Shown one piece after another: positions 7,771 to 17,006 of a stretch of DNA of 64,000 nt; position 1 is the first letter of the stretch; each line of letters begins with the position of its first letter. This stretch comes from Candidatus Omnitrophota bacterium (GTDB taxonomy: Bacteria > CAIJMQ01), in NCBI GenBank assembly GCA_018812925.1, contig JAHJCU010000004.1:529441-593440 (forward strand), in the 5' to 3' direction. The notes under the pieces were generated by a model. The model was not told the DNA's origin. It saw only the letters and a program-made list of their open reading frames with translations, and searched no databases. A program made the translations under genes and the position numbers.

Positions 7771-7891
7771 CACGTAATGAATTGTTACACAATTCAAACG
7801 TGGCTTTGCGTTTTATTTCTCCACCACGTAAAAAAACTTCGTTTTTAACGTGGTAGGCACGTTTTAATTGCTTCGCAATTAATTACGTGCC
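7771..7891. repeat. Three consecutive CACGT palindromes
   Basis: Hairpin-forming units at 7771-7802 (CACGT..ACGTG enclosing GAATTGT-TAC-ACAATTC), 7824-7853 (CCACGT..ACGTGG) and 7856-7891 (GGCACGT..ACGTGCC enclosing AATTGC-TTC-GCAATT). The last covers the AlkD-like stop codon. None has the T-tract of a classical terminator, though they could act as one or as mRNA-stabilising structures. Confidence 0.6.
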
Positions 7892-8589
7892 ATAGCTTTA
7901 GCACGCATCTTCTCCGGCATTTTTTCTATGGCGTAGCGGAGAGCGGTGCGTGGCATAACATCTTTGTTTTTCATTACATAATCAAAAACTTCTTTTTGAT
8001 GTTTGTGACTTGCGACTTTAAGGAGCCAGCCGTAGCCTTTTTGGACCATATCATCTTCGTCAATTAATAAGCTGTCGGCTATTTCAAAAATATCTTTCAG
8101 GAACATTCCTTTTCTTGCGGGAAGAATAAGTGTTACAGCGGAGGCGCGTCTTACCCATCTGTTTTTGGACTTTGTCCATATTTTTAGTTCTTTTATAAAC
8201 TGCGGATATTTTTCTATGAATGTTCCTATAGTATGGTTGCAAAATGTGTCGCACTGCGCCCAATTAGTGACGTGTTTCTTAACCCATTTTTCAAAAGTTT
8301 TAAAATCTTTTGGTTCGTAATGTTTATGAAGCGAGCGTGACCAATCATAAGCGATAAAAGATTCTTCCATATATGCGGATTTTAAAAATTCTTCACAGAG
8401 AGTAAAGATGTCTTTTTTAGGTTTGTGTTTTATGTGTTGGAAATGTTCTTTGGCTATCTTAACTACGAGAGGAGTCTTAACTCCGTGGGCTTTGATTTTT
8501 TCTTTGAAGAATTTTTGGATTGATTTGATCGTTTTTTTGTCGGCGTTTTGTTTTAGTTTCCTGCGGATGTCGGTGATTATATTGTTCAT
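7879..8589 (-). CDS. DNA alkylation repair protein, AlkD-like
   Basis: A 236-residue all-helical HEAT-like repeat protein of the AlkD/AlkC glycosylase superfamily, which removes alkylated bases without flipping them. Family-like segments are WVKKHVTNWAQCDTFCNHTIG (about residues 83-103), KNRWVRRASAVTLILPAR (142-159) and DDMVQKGYGWLLKVAS (178-193). The WxxCD and RRxAxV segments are the best markers. The C-terminal residues KAMARN fall inside a palindrome, so the end may be repeat-modified. It is monocistronic with an ATG start. Confidence 0.82.
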   Translation of the reverse strand: MNNIITDIRRKLKQNADKKTIKSIQKFFKEKIKAHGVKTPLVVKIAKEHFQHIKHKPKKDIFTLCEEFLKSAYMEESFIAYDWSRSLHKHYEPKDFKTFEKWVKKHVTNWAQCDTFCNHTIGTFIEKYPQFIKELKIWTKSKNRWVRRASAVTLILPARKGMFLKDIFEIADSLLIDEDDMVQKGYGWLLKVASHKHQKEVFDYVMKNKDVMPRTALRYAIEKMPEKMRAKAMARN

Positions 8590-8724
8590 ATTTTAATTCC
8601 TCCGATTTGGTAATATTATAACAAATATTTTTTTAAAAAGACTTTATGGCGAAGCGAGTAAAATTGACAATAGTCATCTATTCTGGAAAAATATGAGCGG
8701 TAAAATCAACTTGAAATTAATTTT

Positions 8725-8797
8725 CCCCCTACATTTCTCTTATACCCGAGGGGTGATTACGAAGAAATCGTCGGGTAGCGAAATGTAACAGGGGGGA
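8725..8797. repeat. R1-type palindrome with nested palindrome
   Basis: CCCCCTACATTTC (from 8725) pairs with GAAATGTAACAGGGGGG (to about 8796). A second palindrome, ACCCGA..TCGGGT enclosing GATTACGAAGAAATC, sits in the loop. A very similar composite lies at 39477-39551. Confidence 0.7.
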
Positions 8798-8803
8798 CTA
8801 AAG

Positions 8804-8888
8804 GGAGAGATGGCTGAGCGGCTGAAAGCGTCCGATTCGAAATCGGATTTCCTGTAAGGGAACGGGGGTTCAAATCCCTCTCTCTCCG
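8804..8888 (+). tRNA. tRNA-Ser (anticodon CGA)
   Basis: Acceptor stem GGAGAGA with TCTCTCC and discriminator G. The anticodon arm TCCGAT-TCG-AAATCGGA reads CGA in a seven-base loop, a long variable arm is present, and the T-arm has TTCAAAT. Class II tRNA of 85 nt. CCA is not fully encoded (GCCT follows). It decodes UCG. Confidence 0.93.
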
Positions 8889-8961
8889 CCTTCGGCGGAC
8901 ACAGTCCGCTAATAGATTAGTACTAAGGAGCAAATTTTACTTATTACTTAGAACTATATTT

Positions 8962-9034
8962 GCCCCGATAGCTTAGTAGGATAGAGCGCTTCCCTGCGAA
9001 GGAAGTAGTGGCCGTTCGAATCGGCCTCGGGGCA
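8962..9034 (+). tRNA. tRNA-Arg (anticodon GCG)
   Basis: Acceptor stem GCCCCGA with TCGGGGC, discriminator A. The anticodon stem CTTCC/GGAAG encloses the loop CTGCGAA, so the anticodon is GCG (Arg, CGC/CGU). The T-arm is GGCCG-TTCGAAT-CGGCC. Most bacteria read these codons with an ACG anticodon edited to inosine; here the gene itself carries G34. Confidence 0.88.
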
Positions 9035-9092
9035 CTACGTTAACCTTGTTAATGAAAAAGACGTTAGCGAAACTAATGGTTATCGGTTTTCG

Positions 9093-9156
9093 CCCCTAGA
9101 AATTGCGAAGCAATTTCAGGGACCAAAGTCCCGGAAATCCTTTGGATTTCTCGGGG
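9093..9156. repeat. R3 palindromic element (64 bp)
   Basis: Three hairpins in a row, GAAATTGC-GAA-GCAATTTC, GGGAC-CAAA-GTCCC and GAAATCC-TTT-GGATTTC, are closed by outer CCCC and GGGG. The same architecture and core (GGACTnnGTCC) occurs at 21362-21424, 42040s-42150s and 50315-50378. Confidence 0.8.
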
Positions 9157-9208
9157 AAAACCAAACACCGTATTGTATTGAACGATAACCGTTGGTAGAT
9201 AAATTACT

Positions 9209-9298
9209 GGAGGAGTGGCAGAGCGGTTGAATGCGGCGGTCTTGAAAACCGTTAGATTCGTAAGAGTCTCAGGGGTTCGAATCCTCTCTCCTCCGCCA
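9209..9298 (+). tRNA. tRNA-Ser (anticodon TGA)
   Basis: Acceptor GGAGGAG with CTCCTCC, discriminator G, encoded CCA (9296-9298). The anticodon stem GCGGT/ACCGT encloses loop CTTGAAA, anticodon TGA. It has a long variable arm (TTAGATTCGTAAGAGTCTC) and a T-loop TTCGAAT. It decodes UCA-family codons. Confidence 0.94.
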
Positions 9299-9499
9299 TT
9301 GCTTTTAAAAGTTCGCCAGTTTTGGCGAGACGGATGAAAGATGTCCTGCAATTTATCCTCTAGTCGGAATATTGTTCCGATTAAAAAACCCCCCAAAATA
9401 AGCAAAAATAGGCATTTTTTACATGTTTTTGCTTATTTTAGTTGATTTTTGTTAAAAAATGTGGTATTTTGTGCATTAATCTAAACAAACTTATAATAT

Positions 9500-10591
9500 A
9501 TGAATTACGAATTTCGCAGAAAAAAGATAATAAAAAAGTTAAAACGTAAGGGGATAGATTCGTTTCTGACCCGTGAACAGGTTAATGTGCATTATTTATG
9601 TCCTTCATTTAAAGGTGAGAGTGTGATTCTTGTAACCAAGGATATTACATTTTTATTGGTGGATTCGCGTTATACCCAACAGGCGAAATTTGAAATTGCG
9701 GACGAAAAAGGGATTGAACTTGTCGAAATGAGAAAGCCCTTTCTTAAGAGTCTGCTTAAATTATTTGCTAAAACAGGTGTAAAGAATACGGCTTTTGAAG
9801 TTGAGCATACAACTTATGACTTTTTTGAAACACTGAAAAAAAACTGCAGGGGAATAAAACTTGAACCGACGAAAGGTTGGGTTGAGAATTTAAGAATCAT
9901 AAAAGATGATGAGGAAGTTAAAAATATCCGCCGTGCTTGTAATATCATTGATAGGGCAATGACAACGCTTATAAAAAATATAAAATGGGGCAAGATGAGC
10001 GAGTTGGATTTGGCTAATGAGTTGGAATACGGATTAAAAAAGGAAGGTTCGGAACAGTTGCCGTTTTATCCGATTATAGCTTCGGGGAGCAGAACTTCTT
10101 TTCCACACGCACACTCTACTAATGAGCTTTTGCGGGAGGGCGAGCTTGTGATTATTGACTGCGGCGCAAGTTGCCAAGGGTATGGTTCTGACTTGACACG
10201 CACCATAGGTAAAAATATAATGGACGCGAAGAAAAAAGAGACATATAACCTTGTCCTGAAAGTTCAAGAAACCGCAATAAAAAATGTCAAGCCCGGAGTT
10301 AAGACTTCTGATTTGTGTAAGTTAGTACGCGAGATGTTTTGGGAAAAAGATGTTGCGCAATTTTTTATTCACGGACTTGGACATGGTGTGGGGTTAAATA
10401 TACACGAAGCGCCTTCTCTTTCTTCTCACGGAAGTGTGAATTTGAAAGAAGGGATGGTCATAACTATTGAACCGGGAATTTATATTCCCAATAAATACGG
10501 AGTAAGAATAGAAGATACGGTATTAGTCACTTCAAAAGGATACGAAGTGCTTACTGGCTTGTATAAAAATTGTTGGCAGGCTTCTTCTTAA
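9500..10591 (+). CDS. Xaa-Pro aminopeptidase/dipeptidase (M24B)
   Basis: Cytoplasmic metallopeptidase removing residues next to proline. The 363-residue protein has a creatinase N-domain (residues 1-130) and a pita-bread catalytic domain with all five metal ligands visible: Asp in VIIDCGAS, Asp in GSDLTRTIG, His in FIHGLGHGVGLNIHE, Glu in ITIEPGIYIP and Glu in VRIEDTVLV. The length is that of the PepQ/short PepP type. It heads the efp-accB-accC-amaP-lon run; nine bases separate its stop from the efp ATG. In many bacteria this peptidase sits next to efp, as here. Confidence 0.93.
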   Translation: MNYEFRRKKIIKKLKRKGIDSFLTREQVNVHYLCPSFKGESVILVTKDITFLLVDSRYTQQAKFEIADEKGIELVEMRKPFLKSLLKLFAKTGVKNTAFEVEHTTYDFFETLKKNCRGIKLEPTKGWVENLRIIKDDEEVKNIRRACNIIDRAMTTLIKNIKWGKMSELDLANELEYGLKKEGSEQLPFYPIIASGSRTSFPHAHSTNELLREGELVIIDCGASCQGYGSDLTRTIGKNIMDAKKKETYNLVLKVQETAIKNVKPGVKTSDLCKLVREMFWEKDVAQFFIHGLGHGVGLNIHEAPSLSSHGSVNLKEGMVITIEPGIYIPNKYGVRIEDTVLVTSKGYEVLTGLYKNCWQASS

Positions 10592-10599
10592 AAAACATT

Positions 10600-11172
10600 A
10601 TGGAAACTAGAACTGTTGTTCCCAACCAATTTACTAAAGGCATGTATATTTTCTACAACGGCGGGATTTTTTCTATCGTTGAGTTCCATCATATTAAAGT
10701 AGCACAGCGCCGAGCCACTATGGCGGTTAGAATGAAAAATATTGTTACGGGTCAGGTTTTGGAGCCCAGTTTAAGGTCGGACGAGACGATGAAGCAGGTG
10801 ATATTGGAAGACAAAAAGGTTACCTATCTTTATTCTGATGGGGGCTTATTCCATTTTATGGATACGGAAACAGGCAAGGAAACCTCCTTATCGGCTAAAA
10901 CAGTGGGTGACCAGAAATTTTATATTAAAGAAGGGGACAGCATATCTATTGCTGAGAGCGGAGGAGCTCCTATAACCTTAAAACTGCCCGTATCTGTTAC
11001 GCTTAAAATAGTTGAAACACCGCCGGGGTTTAAAGGAGATACAGCTGCAGGCGGTTCCAAACCCGCAATGCTGGAAACAGGTATTACCATTAAAGTGCCC
11101 CTTTTTGTAAAAGAGGGCGATATAGTCAAAGTGGATACTCGCACTGGCGAGTATTTAGAAAGGGCAAAATAA
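10600..11172 (+). CDS. efp: Translation elongation factor P
   Basis: Relieves ribosome stalling at polyproline. The 190-residue protein has the three EF-P domains: KOW-like N-domain (residues 1-68), central OB (70-130) and C-terminal OB ending [12 protein letters not shown]. The start at [11 protein letters not shown] is chosen because the in-frame sequence before it would overlap the peptidase stop region and is not EF-P-like. The loop that enters the ribosomal P-site, usually PGKGxA, here reads [11 protein letters not shown] (about residues 34-44), with Arg rather than Lys at the tip. Lysine-type modification is therefore unlikely. Its stop overlaps the accB ATG by one base. Confidence 0.93.
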   Translation: METRTVVPNQFTKGMYIFYNGGIFSIVEFHHIKVAQRRATMAVRMKNIVTGQVLEPSLRSDETMKQVILEDKKVTYLYSDGGLFHFMDTETGKETSLSAKTVGDQKFYIKEGDSISIAESGGAPITLKLPVSVTLKIVETPPGFKGDTAAGGSKPAMLETGITIKVPLFVKEGDIVKVDTRTGEYLERAK

Positions 11173-11654
11173 TGGACCTAAAAGAGTTAAAAAAGATTAT
11201 TGCGATTTTTCAGAAAGCGAAAATCGCAGAGTTGGAAGTGGAAAGCGAAGGGGTTCGGTTTAAGTTGAAAAAGGAGGTAAAGGAAAGAAAAACTTCTAAT
11301 CGTAGGGAAGTTCCCGTGGAAGTTATTTCTGTACCTGCTCAACCTTTGGAACAGACTCAGAAACAGTCACAAATACAAGAGCAAGAACCAAAACTTCTAG
11401 AGGGGACGCATGAAATAGTTTCTCCGATGATCGGGACTTTTTATTCTTCTCCTGCACCCGATTCTGCGCCTTTTGTAGAGATAGGGCAGGAAATCAACGA
11501 AGACGATACGGTGTGTATCATTGAAGCAATGAAGATAATGAATGAGATAAAGGCAGATGTTAAAGGCAAAATTATAAAAATGTTGGCGGAAAACGGTCAG
11601 CCGGTGGAATTTGGCCAGCCGTTGTTTTTGATAGAACTTCCGCCCAAAGGTTAA
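11172..11654 (+). CDS. accB: Biotin carboxyl carrier protein of acetyl-CoA carboxylase
   Basis: Carries carboxybiotin between AccC and AccAD in the first step of fatty-acid synthesis. The 160-residue protein has an N-terminal helical segment, a Gln/Pro-rich flexible linker (residues 52-75, repeated [11 protein letters not shown]) and a C-terminal biotinyl domain. The biotin-accepting Lys is K121 in EAMKIMNEI. The ATG overlaps the efp stop (TAATG), indicating coupling. accC follows after 145 bases that hold a word-array repeat. Confidence 0.95.
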   Translation: MDLKELKKIIAIFQKAKIAELEVESEGVRFKLKKEVKERKTSNRREVPVEVISVPAQPLEQTQKQSQIQEQEPKLLEGTHEIVSPMIGTFYSSPAPDSAPFVEIGQEINEDDTVCIIEAMKIMNEIKADVKGKIIKMLAENGQPVEFGQPLFLIELPPKG

Positions 11655-11672
11655 CAATTATAAAACTAAAAT

Positions 11673-11790
11673 GGTCAATAACCAAACATCAAGAAACAAG
11701 ATACAAACAATATCCAATCACCAAATATCGAATAGATATGGGAAAAATAAAAATATAATTTGGTTATTGTTTCTTGTATCTTGATTATTT
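11673..11790. repeat. Word-array repeat between accB and accC
   Basis: Short variant words (CAAGAAACAAG, ATACAAACAATATCC, AATCACCAAATATC) run on one side. Their approximate reverse complement (TTTGGTTATTGTTTC, TTGTATCTTGATTATTT) forms the other side. The two sides could pair into a long imperfect stem just before accC. Confidence 0.55.
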
Positions 11791-11799
11791 TAAATAAAA

Positions 11800-13164
11800 A
11801 TGTTTTCAAAAGTACTTGTAGCAAACAGAGGAGAAATAGCTGTAAGAGTCATAAGGACTTTGAACGAAATGGGAATCCGCACGGTAGCCGTGTATTCTCA
11901 AGCCGATAAAGGTTCTCTTCATACCAAAATTGCCAATGAATCTATATGCATAGGTTCTGCGGCGGCTTCGGAAAGTTATCTTAATATGGCAGCGATAATT
12001 TCTGCGGCTGAGATAACAAATGTGGAAGCTATACATCCCGGTTATGGATTTTTGGCGGAGAATGCGCATTTTGCGGATGTGTGCTCGTCTTGCAATATAA
12101 CTTTTATAGGTCCCTCGGCCGAAGCGCTAAGATTGATGGGGGACAAGGTTCAGGCACGCAAAATTATGAAAAAAGCAGGGGTGCCTGTGACTCCGGGAAG
12201 TGAAGATGTTGTTGATAATAAAGAAGAAGCCTTGAAACTTGCTAAAAAAATTGGTTATCCGGTTATTATTAAAGCTGCAAAGGGCGGTGGTGGAAAAGGG
12301 ATGAGAATAGCTTACAATGACGGAAAGTTTGTTTCTTTGTTTATCGCTTGCCAAAGAGAAGTAGAAGTAGCGTTTGGAGATGCGAGTCTTTACATTGAAA
12401 AATTTATGCCATATTCCCGCCACATAGAGGTGCAAGTACTGGCAGACAAAAAAGGAAATGTGCTTACTCTTGGAGAAAGGGATTGCTCAATTCAAAGAAG
12501 ATATCAGAAGCTATTGGAAGAGTCCCCTTCTCCTGTCGTAAATGCCAAAGAAAGAAAGAAACTTTTCAAATATACGACGGAGGCGGTGAAAGCTATAAAT
12601 TATACAAATGCGGGAACCGTAGAATTTCTTATGGATAAGGCGGGACAATTTTATTTTATGGAGATGAATACCAGGTTACAAGTAGAGCATCCCGTAACAG
12701 AAATGGTTTGCAATATAGATTTAGTAAAAGAACAAGTTCGCATCGCTTCGGGCGAACTTATAGGATATTCTGCCGATTCAACCCAGCCCAAAGGATGGGC
12801 GATAGAATGCAGAATAAATGCCGAAGATATCAATGCAGATTTCATGCCTTCCCCGGGTAAGATAACAGAACTTCGTTTGCCCGGAGGTCCTTTTGTTAGG
12901 GTGGACACGCATCTTTATAACGGCTATATTATTCCTCCGTATTATGATTCTTTGTTGGCAAAATTAATTGTGTGGGGAAGAAACAGAAATGAAGCTATTG
13001 CCCGCATGAAAAGAGCGTTAGACGAATTTATTATAGAGGGAGTTAAAACTACGATTCCGTTTCACAAACAACTAATATCGCATCCTTTTTTTATTAAAGG
13101 CGACGATTATTCAGAATTACTTGATAAAATTTTGAGCAGGCAAAGAAAGGTCTCTGGCCTCTAG
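11800..13164 (+). CDS. accC: Acetyl-CoA carboxylase biotin carboxylase subunit
   Basis: ATP-dependent carboxylation of the biotin on AccB. The 454 residues show the N-terminal biotin-carboxylase domain (KVLVANRGEIAVRVIRT), the ATP-grasp loop AAKGGGGKGMRI, the RDCSIQRRYQKLLEESP segment, EMNTRLQVEHPVTEMV and the C-terminal domain GHAIECRINAED-like (WAIECRINAED). All expected motifs are intact. It lies in the efp-accB-accC run. An A-rich leader precedes ATG with no clear Shine-Dalgarno sequence. Confidence 0.97.
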   Translation: MFSKVLVANRGEIAVRVIRTLNEMGIRTVAVYSQADKGSLHTKIANESICIGSAAASESYLNMAAIISAAEITNVEAIHPGYGFLAENAHFADVCSSCNITFIGPSAEALRLMGDKVQARKIMKKAGVPVTPGSEDVVDNKEEALKLAKKIGYPVIIKAAKGGGGKGMRIAYNDGKFVSLFIACQREVEVAFGDASLYIEKFMPYSRHIEVQVLADKKGNVLTLGERDCSIQRRYQKLLEESPSPVVNAKERKKLFKYTTEAVKAINYTNAGTVEFLMDKAGQFYFMEMNTRLQVEHPVTEMVCNIDLVKEQVRIASGELIGYSADSTQPKGWAIECRINAEDINADFMPSPGKITELRLPGGPFVRVDTHLYNGYIIPPYYDSLLAKLIVWGRNRNEAIARMKRALDEFIIEGVKTTIPFHKQLISHPFFIKGDDYSELLDKILSRQRKVSGL

Positions 13165-13193
13165 GGAGTCGGAGAACCAAAAGGAGGTTTACA

Positions 13194-13745
13194 ATGAGAG
13201 TGTATAATGGGTTTATGTTGTTTTTAGCTACGGTGGTTTTTATAACGCTGGGAGTATTATTAATTTTACTTAGCTTGGATGTAATTACAGTAGACGCTTT
13301 GGTTAAAGATCACAGTTTTAAGATTCTGATTGGTGGAATTAGTTTTGCTCTATTAGGGATTGCGGAAATAATTATAGCTGTACAGAGTTTAAACAAAATG
13401 CCGGTAGTGGCGTTTAGCAATCCCTTGGGAGAAGTAAGAGTTGCATATGACGCGCTTGAAGGTTATGTCAAAAGTCTAAGCACGGAAATCCACGAGATAA
13501 AAGATGCTAAACCACAAGTAGTTGCAGGTAGAGACGGCATTGAAATCCATGTCCGATTAGTGGTAGAGAGAGATGTCAATCTTCCCGAACTTACCTCTAA
13601 GTTTCAGGATTTAGTGTCGAGATATGTTAAGGACGTGATGGGAATAGACAGCATTACTGCTATTAAAGTTTATGTCCAAAGAATTGCGACGAGGAAAGAC
13701 CGTTCTATCCAAGAGGAAAATTTTTCCAGAGAAGAGAACGCATAA
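13194..13745 (+). CDS. amaP: AmaP-like Asp23/Gls24 membrane anchor
   Basis: Resembles AmaP, which tethers Asp23-family envelope-stress proteins to the membrane. The 183-residue protein has two N-terminal membrane helices (about residues 7-28 and 42-63) followed by an Asp23-like cytoplasmic domain (GIEIHVRLVVERDVNLPEL... VKVYVQRI). A strong Shine-Dalgarno sequence (AGGAGG) precedes ATG. It lies between accC and lon; no Asp23 gene is in the window, so the partner is not visible. Confidence 0.8.
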   Translation: MRVYNGFMLFLATVVFITLGVLLILLSLDVITVDALVKDHSFKILIGGISFALLGIAEIIIAVQSLNKMPVVAFSNPLGEVRVAYDALEGYVKSLSTEIHEIKDAKPQVVAGRDGIEIHVRLVVERDVNLPELTSKFQDLVSRYVKDVMGIDSITAIKVYVQRIATRKDRSIQEENFSREENA

Positions 13746-13866
13746 ATATCCGGATATAATAATTTTATAGTAAAAAAAGAAAGGCAACTTGTTTGCAAGT
13801 TCGCAAGTCCTGTTGTTCTTGAGTTATTACAATCTATCTTAATCTTTTATAAAGGAGGTTTGTGTT

Positions 13867-16356
13867 TTGTCCTTAAAAAATAAATCCAAAATTACGCCCA
13901 GCGTTAAACATACAAAAGGTGTTAATCGCCCATTAGATGTTTTTCCGCTTCTTCCTTTGAGAGATATAGTTGTCTTTCCTTATATGATTGCTCCGCTTCT
14001 TGTCGGACGCCAAGTGTCTATAAATGCAGTAAATAGGGCATGGGCAAATAAAAGCAGAACAATAGTTCTTGTTACTCAAAAAAACCCCTCGATAGAGATT
14101 ATTACGCCTCAAAATTTATATAAGGTTGGAATTTTAGGGAAAATAATTCAGGCTGTAAAAATGGACGAGGGCTATTTAAAGGTTCTTATAGAAGGTCTAA
14201 AAAGAGTAAAAATAAAATCTTTTTCTCCGTTTTCCGATAAAGAGAAAGCAGGGACGTCTATGACGGTGGAAGTTTCTTATGAAGACGAGGATACGTTTTA
14301 TCAGGAAGAAGTTGCTTCGGTTGCCTTTGACAATTCTTCCTTGCATATCGCAAAAGAAGCAATGCTCATTAGTCAGATAAAAAATGAATTCAAACAATAC
14401 GCTAAACTCAATACAAAGACGTTCTCTTCACGTGCTCCTTTATCGGGGCAAGGCGGTAATGATTATATAAATTCCGTTCAACAGATATCTCAGGCTGGAA
14501 AACTTGCGGATATAGTCTCTTCTTATCTTCCGTTAAAAACACAGGCCAAACAACAACTACTTGAAATATTCTCTCCTCATATAAGGTTAACTAAAGTATC
14601 TGAACTGTTGAAAACTGAAATTGAAGTTATAAAAGTTGAAGAAAAAATACACGGAAAAGTTAAAGAGAAGATACGTAAAACACAGAAAGAATTCTATCTG
14701 CAGGAGCAAATGAAAGCGATTCAGAAAGAGTTGGGAGGAGAAGAAGACCCCGACATTTCTTCTTTAAAAGAAAAAATTCGCAAAAGCGGTATGCCCAAAG
14801 AAGTGGAAAAAAGAGCTTCGGCAGAGGTTGCAAAACTTTCCAAGATGATGAGCATTTCTCCTGAGGCTACAGTCATAAGAAATTATGTTGAATGGTTAAT
14901 CAATATGCCGTGGAGTAAAGAAACAAAGGACAAGCTTGATATAAAGTGGTCTGAGAAAATTCTAAACGAAGACCATTATGGTCTGGAAAAGGTAAAAGAA
15001 AGAATTTTGGAATATTTGGCGGTTAGAAAACTTGTTGGCAATCCAAAGGGTCCTATTTTGTGTTTTGCGGGACCGCCGGGAGTTGGTAAAACATCTATCG
15101 CAAAGTCCATTGCAAGGGCTTTAGGCAGGAAATTTATCCGCATTTCATTGGGCGGAGTAAGAGACGAAGCCGAAATAAGAGGCCACAGAAGAACATATAT
15201 AGGCGCCTTGCCCGGTAAAATAATTCAATCCATGCATAAAGCCGGAAGCAAAAACCCGATTTTTCTATTAGACGAAATCGATAAAATGAGTATGGATTTT
15301 CGAGGCGATCCGTCTGCGGCACTACTTGAAGTGCTTGACCCCGAACAAAACACTCAATTTAATGACCACTACCTAGATGTTGATTTTGACCTTTCGAAGG
15401 TTATGTTTATAACTACTGCAAATACTCCATACGCCATACCTCACTCACTTTTAGATCGCATGGAAATTATTGAGTTCGACGGATATTCGGAAGAAGAAAA
15501 AAAACAAATCGCGCTTAAGTTTTTAATATCGAAATTACAAAAATCGCACGGTTTCAAAAAGGGAGAAATATCCATTTCCAATGAAGCGCTCCATAAAATA
15601 ATAAGATATTATACCCGCGAAGCAGGAGTAAGAAGCCTAGAGCGGGAACTTTCTGCTGTTTTCAGGAAAATGGCGCGAAGAAAAGTGGAAAAGAAATATT
15701 CTAATACAAAGAAAAAAAACGGAAAAATAAAATTTCTTGTTACTGAAAAAATGGTAGAAGAACTCCTATTACCTCCGAGATATCATCATCTGATAGCGGA
15801 AGAAAAAGATGAAGTAGGGATTTCTATCGGGCTTGCCGTAAGCGAGACCGGAGGGGAAATTCTTCTGGTTGAAGCAACTGTTATGGAAGGCAAGGGAAAA
15901 CTTGTCCTAACAGGACAATTAGGAGAAGTAATGCAGGAATCGGCTCAAGCGGCTTTGTCGTATATTCGTTCTCATCATAAAGAGAAATTAAAACTCAAGA
16001 AAGATTTCTATAAAGATATTGATATTCATATTCATGTTCCCGAAGGCGCGATTCCCAAAGATGGTCCTTCTGCGGGAGTTGCCATGACAGTTGCTATGGC
16101 TTCGGCATTGGCTAAAAAGCCTGTTAGAAAAAAAATAGCTATGACAGGAGAAATTACCCTAAGAGGCAAGGTTCTTCCTGTGGGAGGCATTAAAGGCAAA
16201 GTTTTAGCAGCCTATCGTGACGGTATTAAGACGATAATTCTTCCCAAAGAAAACGAAAAAGATTTAATAGGAATTCCTGCTTATGTTAAGAAGAATATTA
16301 AGTTCTTACTCGTTGAAGAAATCGGTCAAGTTTTTGAAAAAATATTTACCCCGTAA
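13867..16356 (+). CDS. lon: ATP-dependent protease Lon
   Basis: Cytoplasmic AAA+ serine protease that removes damaged and regulatory proteins. The 829 residues comprise the LON substrate domain (from [18 protein letters not shown]), coiled-coil, AAA+ module with Walker A GPPGVGKT (402-409) and Walker B LLDEIDKM, and the protease domain with catalytic Ser735 in DGPSAGVA and Lys778 in GGIKGKV. The start is TTG: an AAAGGAGG Shine-Dalgarno sequence lies eight bases upstream and no ATG or GTG is in frame there. Full length, no defects seen. Confidence 0.97.
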   Translation: MSLKNKSKITPSVKHTKGVNRPLDVFPLLPLRDIVVFPYMIAPLLVGRQVSINAVNRAWANKSRTIVLVTQKNPSIEIITPQNLYKVGILGKIIQAVKMDEGYLKVLIEGLKRVKIKSFSPFSDKEKAGTSMTVEVSYEDEDTFYQEEVASVAFDNSSLHIAKEAMLISQIKNEFKQYAKLNTKTFSSRAPLSGQGGNDYINSVQQISQAGKLADIVSSYLPLKTQAKQQLLEIFSPHIRLTKVSELLKTEIEVIKVEEKIHGKVKEKIRKTQKEFYLQEQMKAIQKELGGEEDPDISSLKEKIRKSGMPKEVEKRASAEVAKLSKMMSISPEATVIRNYVEWLINMPWSKETKDKLDIKWSEKILNEDHYGLEKVKERILEYLAVRKLVGNPKGPILCFAGPPGVGKTSIAKSIARALGRKFIRISLGGVRDEAEIRGHRRTYIGALPGKIIQSMHKAGSKNPIFLLDEIDKMSMDFRGDPSAALLEVLDPEQNTQFNDHYLDVDFDLSKVMFITTANTPYAIPHSLLDRMEIIEFDGYSEEEKKQIALKFLISKLQKSHGFKKGEISISNEALHKIIRYYTREAGVRSLERELSAVFRKMARRKVEKKYSNTKKKNGKIKFLVTEKMVEELLLPPRYHHLIAEEKDEVGISIGLAVSETGGEILLVEATVMEGKGKLVLTGQLGEVMQESAQAALSYIRSHHKEKLKLKKDFYKDIDIHIHVPEGAIPKDGPSAGVAMTVAMASALAKKPVRKKIAMTGEITLRGKVLPVGGIKGKVLAAYRDGIKTIILPKENEKDLIGIPAYVKKNIKFLLVEEIGQVFEKIFTP

Positions 16357-16413
16357 GGAATAGCCAAATAATTTTACCTACAAAAAGAAACTGTTTTAGC
16401 CCAAATTAATTTT

Positions 16414-17004
16414 ATGATTAAAGCGATTATATTAGATTGGGGCGGTGTGTTGATAGACAATCCCGTTGCCGGATTTATGACGTATTGTTCCCAATATTTG
16501 AAAGTGCCTAAAAAAACTTTCATAGAAACTACTTCCAAATTCTACGAAGATTTTGCAAAGGGCAAAGTTACCGAGAACGCATTTTGGAAAAACGTATGCT
16601 CTTACCTAAATGTTGCGGTCCCGTCCGTTTCCTCTCTCTTAACAGAAGCGTTCAGGGCTGTGTATTCGGAAAAGAAAGAGGTCTTTTCAATAGTATCTTC
16701 TCTAAAAGATAAAGGATATAAAATTGCGCTTTTATCAAATACAGAAATGCCTATGGTGAATTTTTTCCGTGAAAAAAATTATAGTTTTTTTGATTTGACG
16801 GTTTTCTCTTGCGTGGAAGGGGTTATTAAACCCGATAAAAAGATTTATGAGATAACTTTGGATAGATTAAAAATAAAACCGCAGGAAGCAGTTTTTATAG
16901 ATGACAAAGAAGAAAATATTCTCTCTGGGAAAGATGTGGGAATAAATGCAATTCTTTTTAAGAATCCTCAGCAGTTCAAAAAAGAACTGTTATCTTTATT
17001 GTGA
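16414..17004 (+). CDS. HAD-superfamily phosphatase
   Basis: A 196-residue haloacid-dehalogenase-type hydrolase. Motif I is ILDWGGVLID with nucleophile Asp8; position +2 is Gly, as in the YihX-like subgroup, rather than the common Asp. Motif II is LLSNTEMP, motif III IKPDKKIYE, motif IV FIDDKEENI. A four-helix cap lies between motifs I and II, so it acts on a small metabolite phosphate; the substrate cannot be predicted. It ends three bases from the convergent recG stop. Confidence 0.85.
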   Translation: MIKAIILDWGGVLIDNPVAGFMTYCSQYLKVPKKTFIETTSKFYEDFAKGKVTENAFWKNVCSYLNVAVPSVSSLLTEAFRAVYSEKKEVFSIVSSLKDKGYKIALLSNTEMPMVNFFREKNYSFFDLTVFSCVEGVIKPDKKIYEITLDRLKIKPQEAVFIDDKEENILSGKDVGINAILFKNPQQFKKELLSLL

Positions 17005-17006
17005 TT

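Noticed and set aside
9350..9400. Terminator after the tRNA cluster (TCGGAA-TATTG-TTCCGA)
   Set aside because: The stem is only six base pairs and is followed by TTAAAAAA rather than a T-tract on the plus strand.
9073..9405. Open frame of 110 codons on the minus strand across tRNA-Ser(TGA) and an R3 palindrome
   Set aside because: It overlaps a clear tRNA gene and repeat DNA; the peptide is not family-like and has no Shine-Dalgarno sequence.
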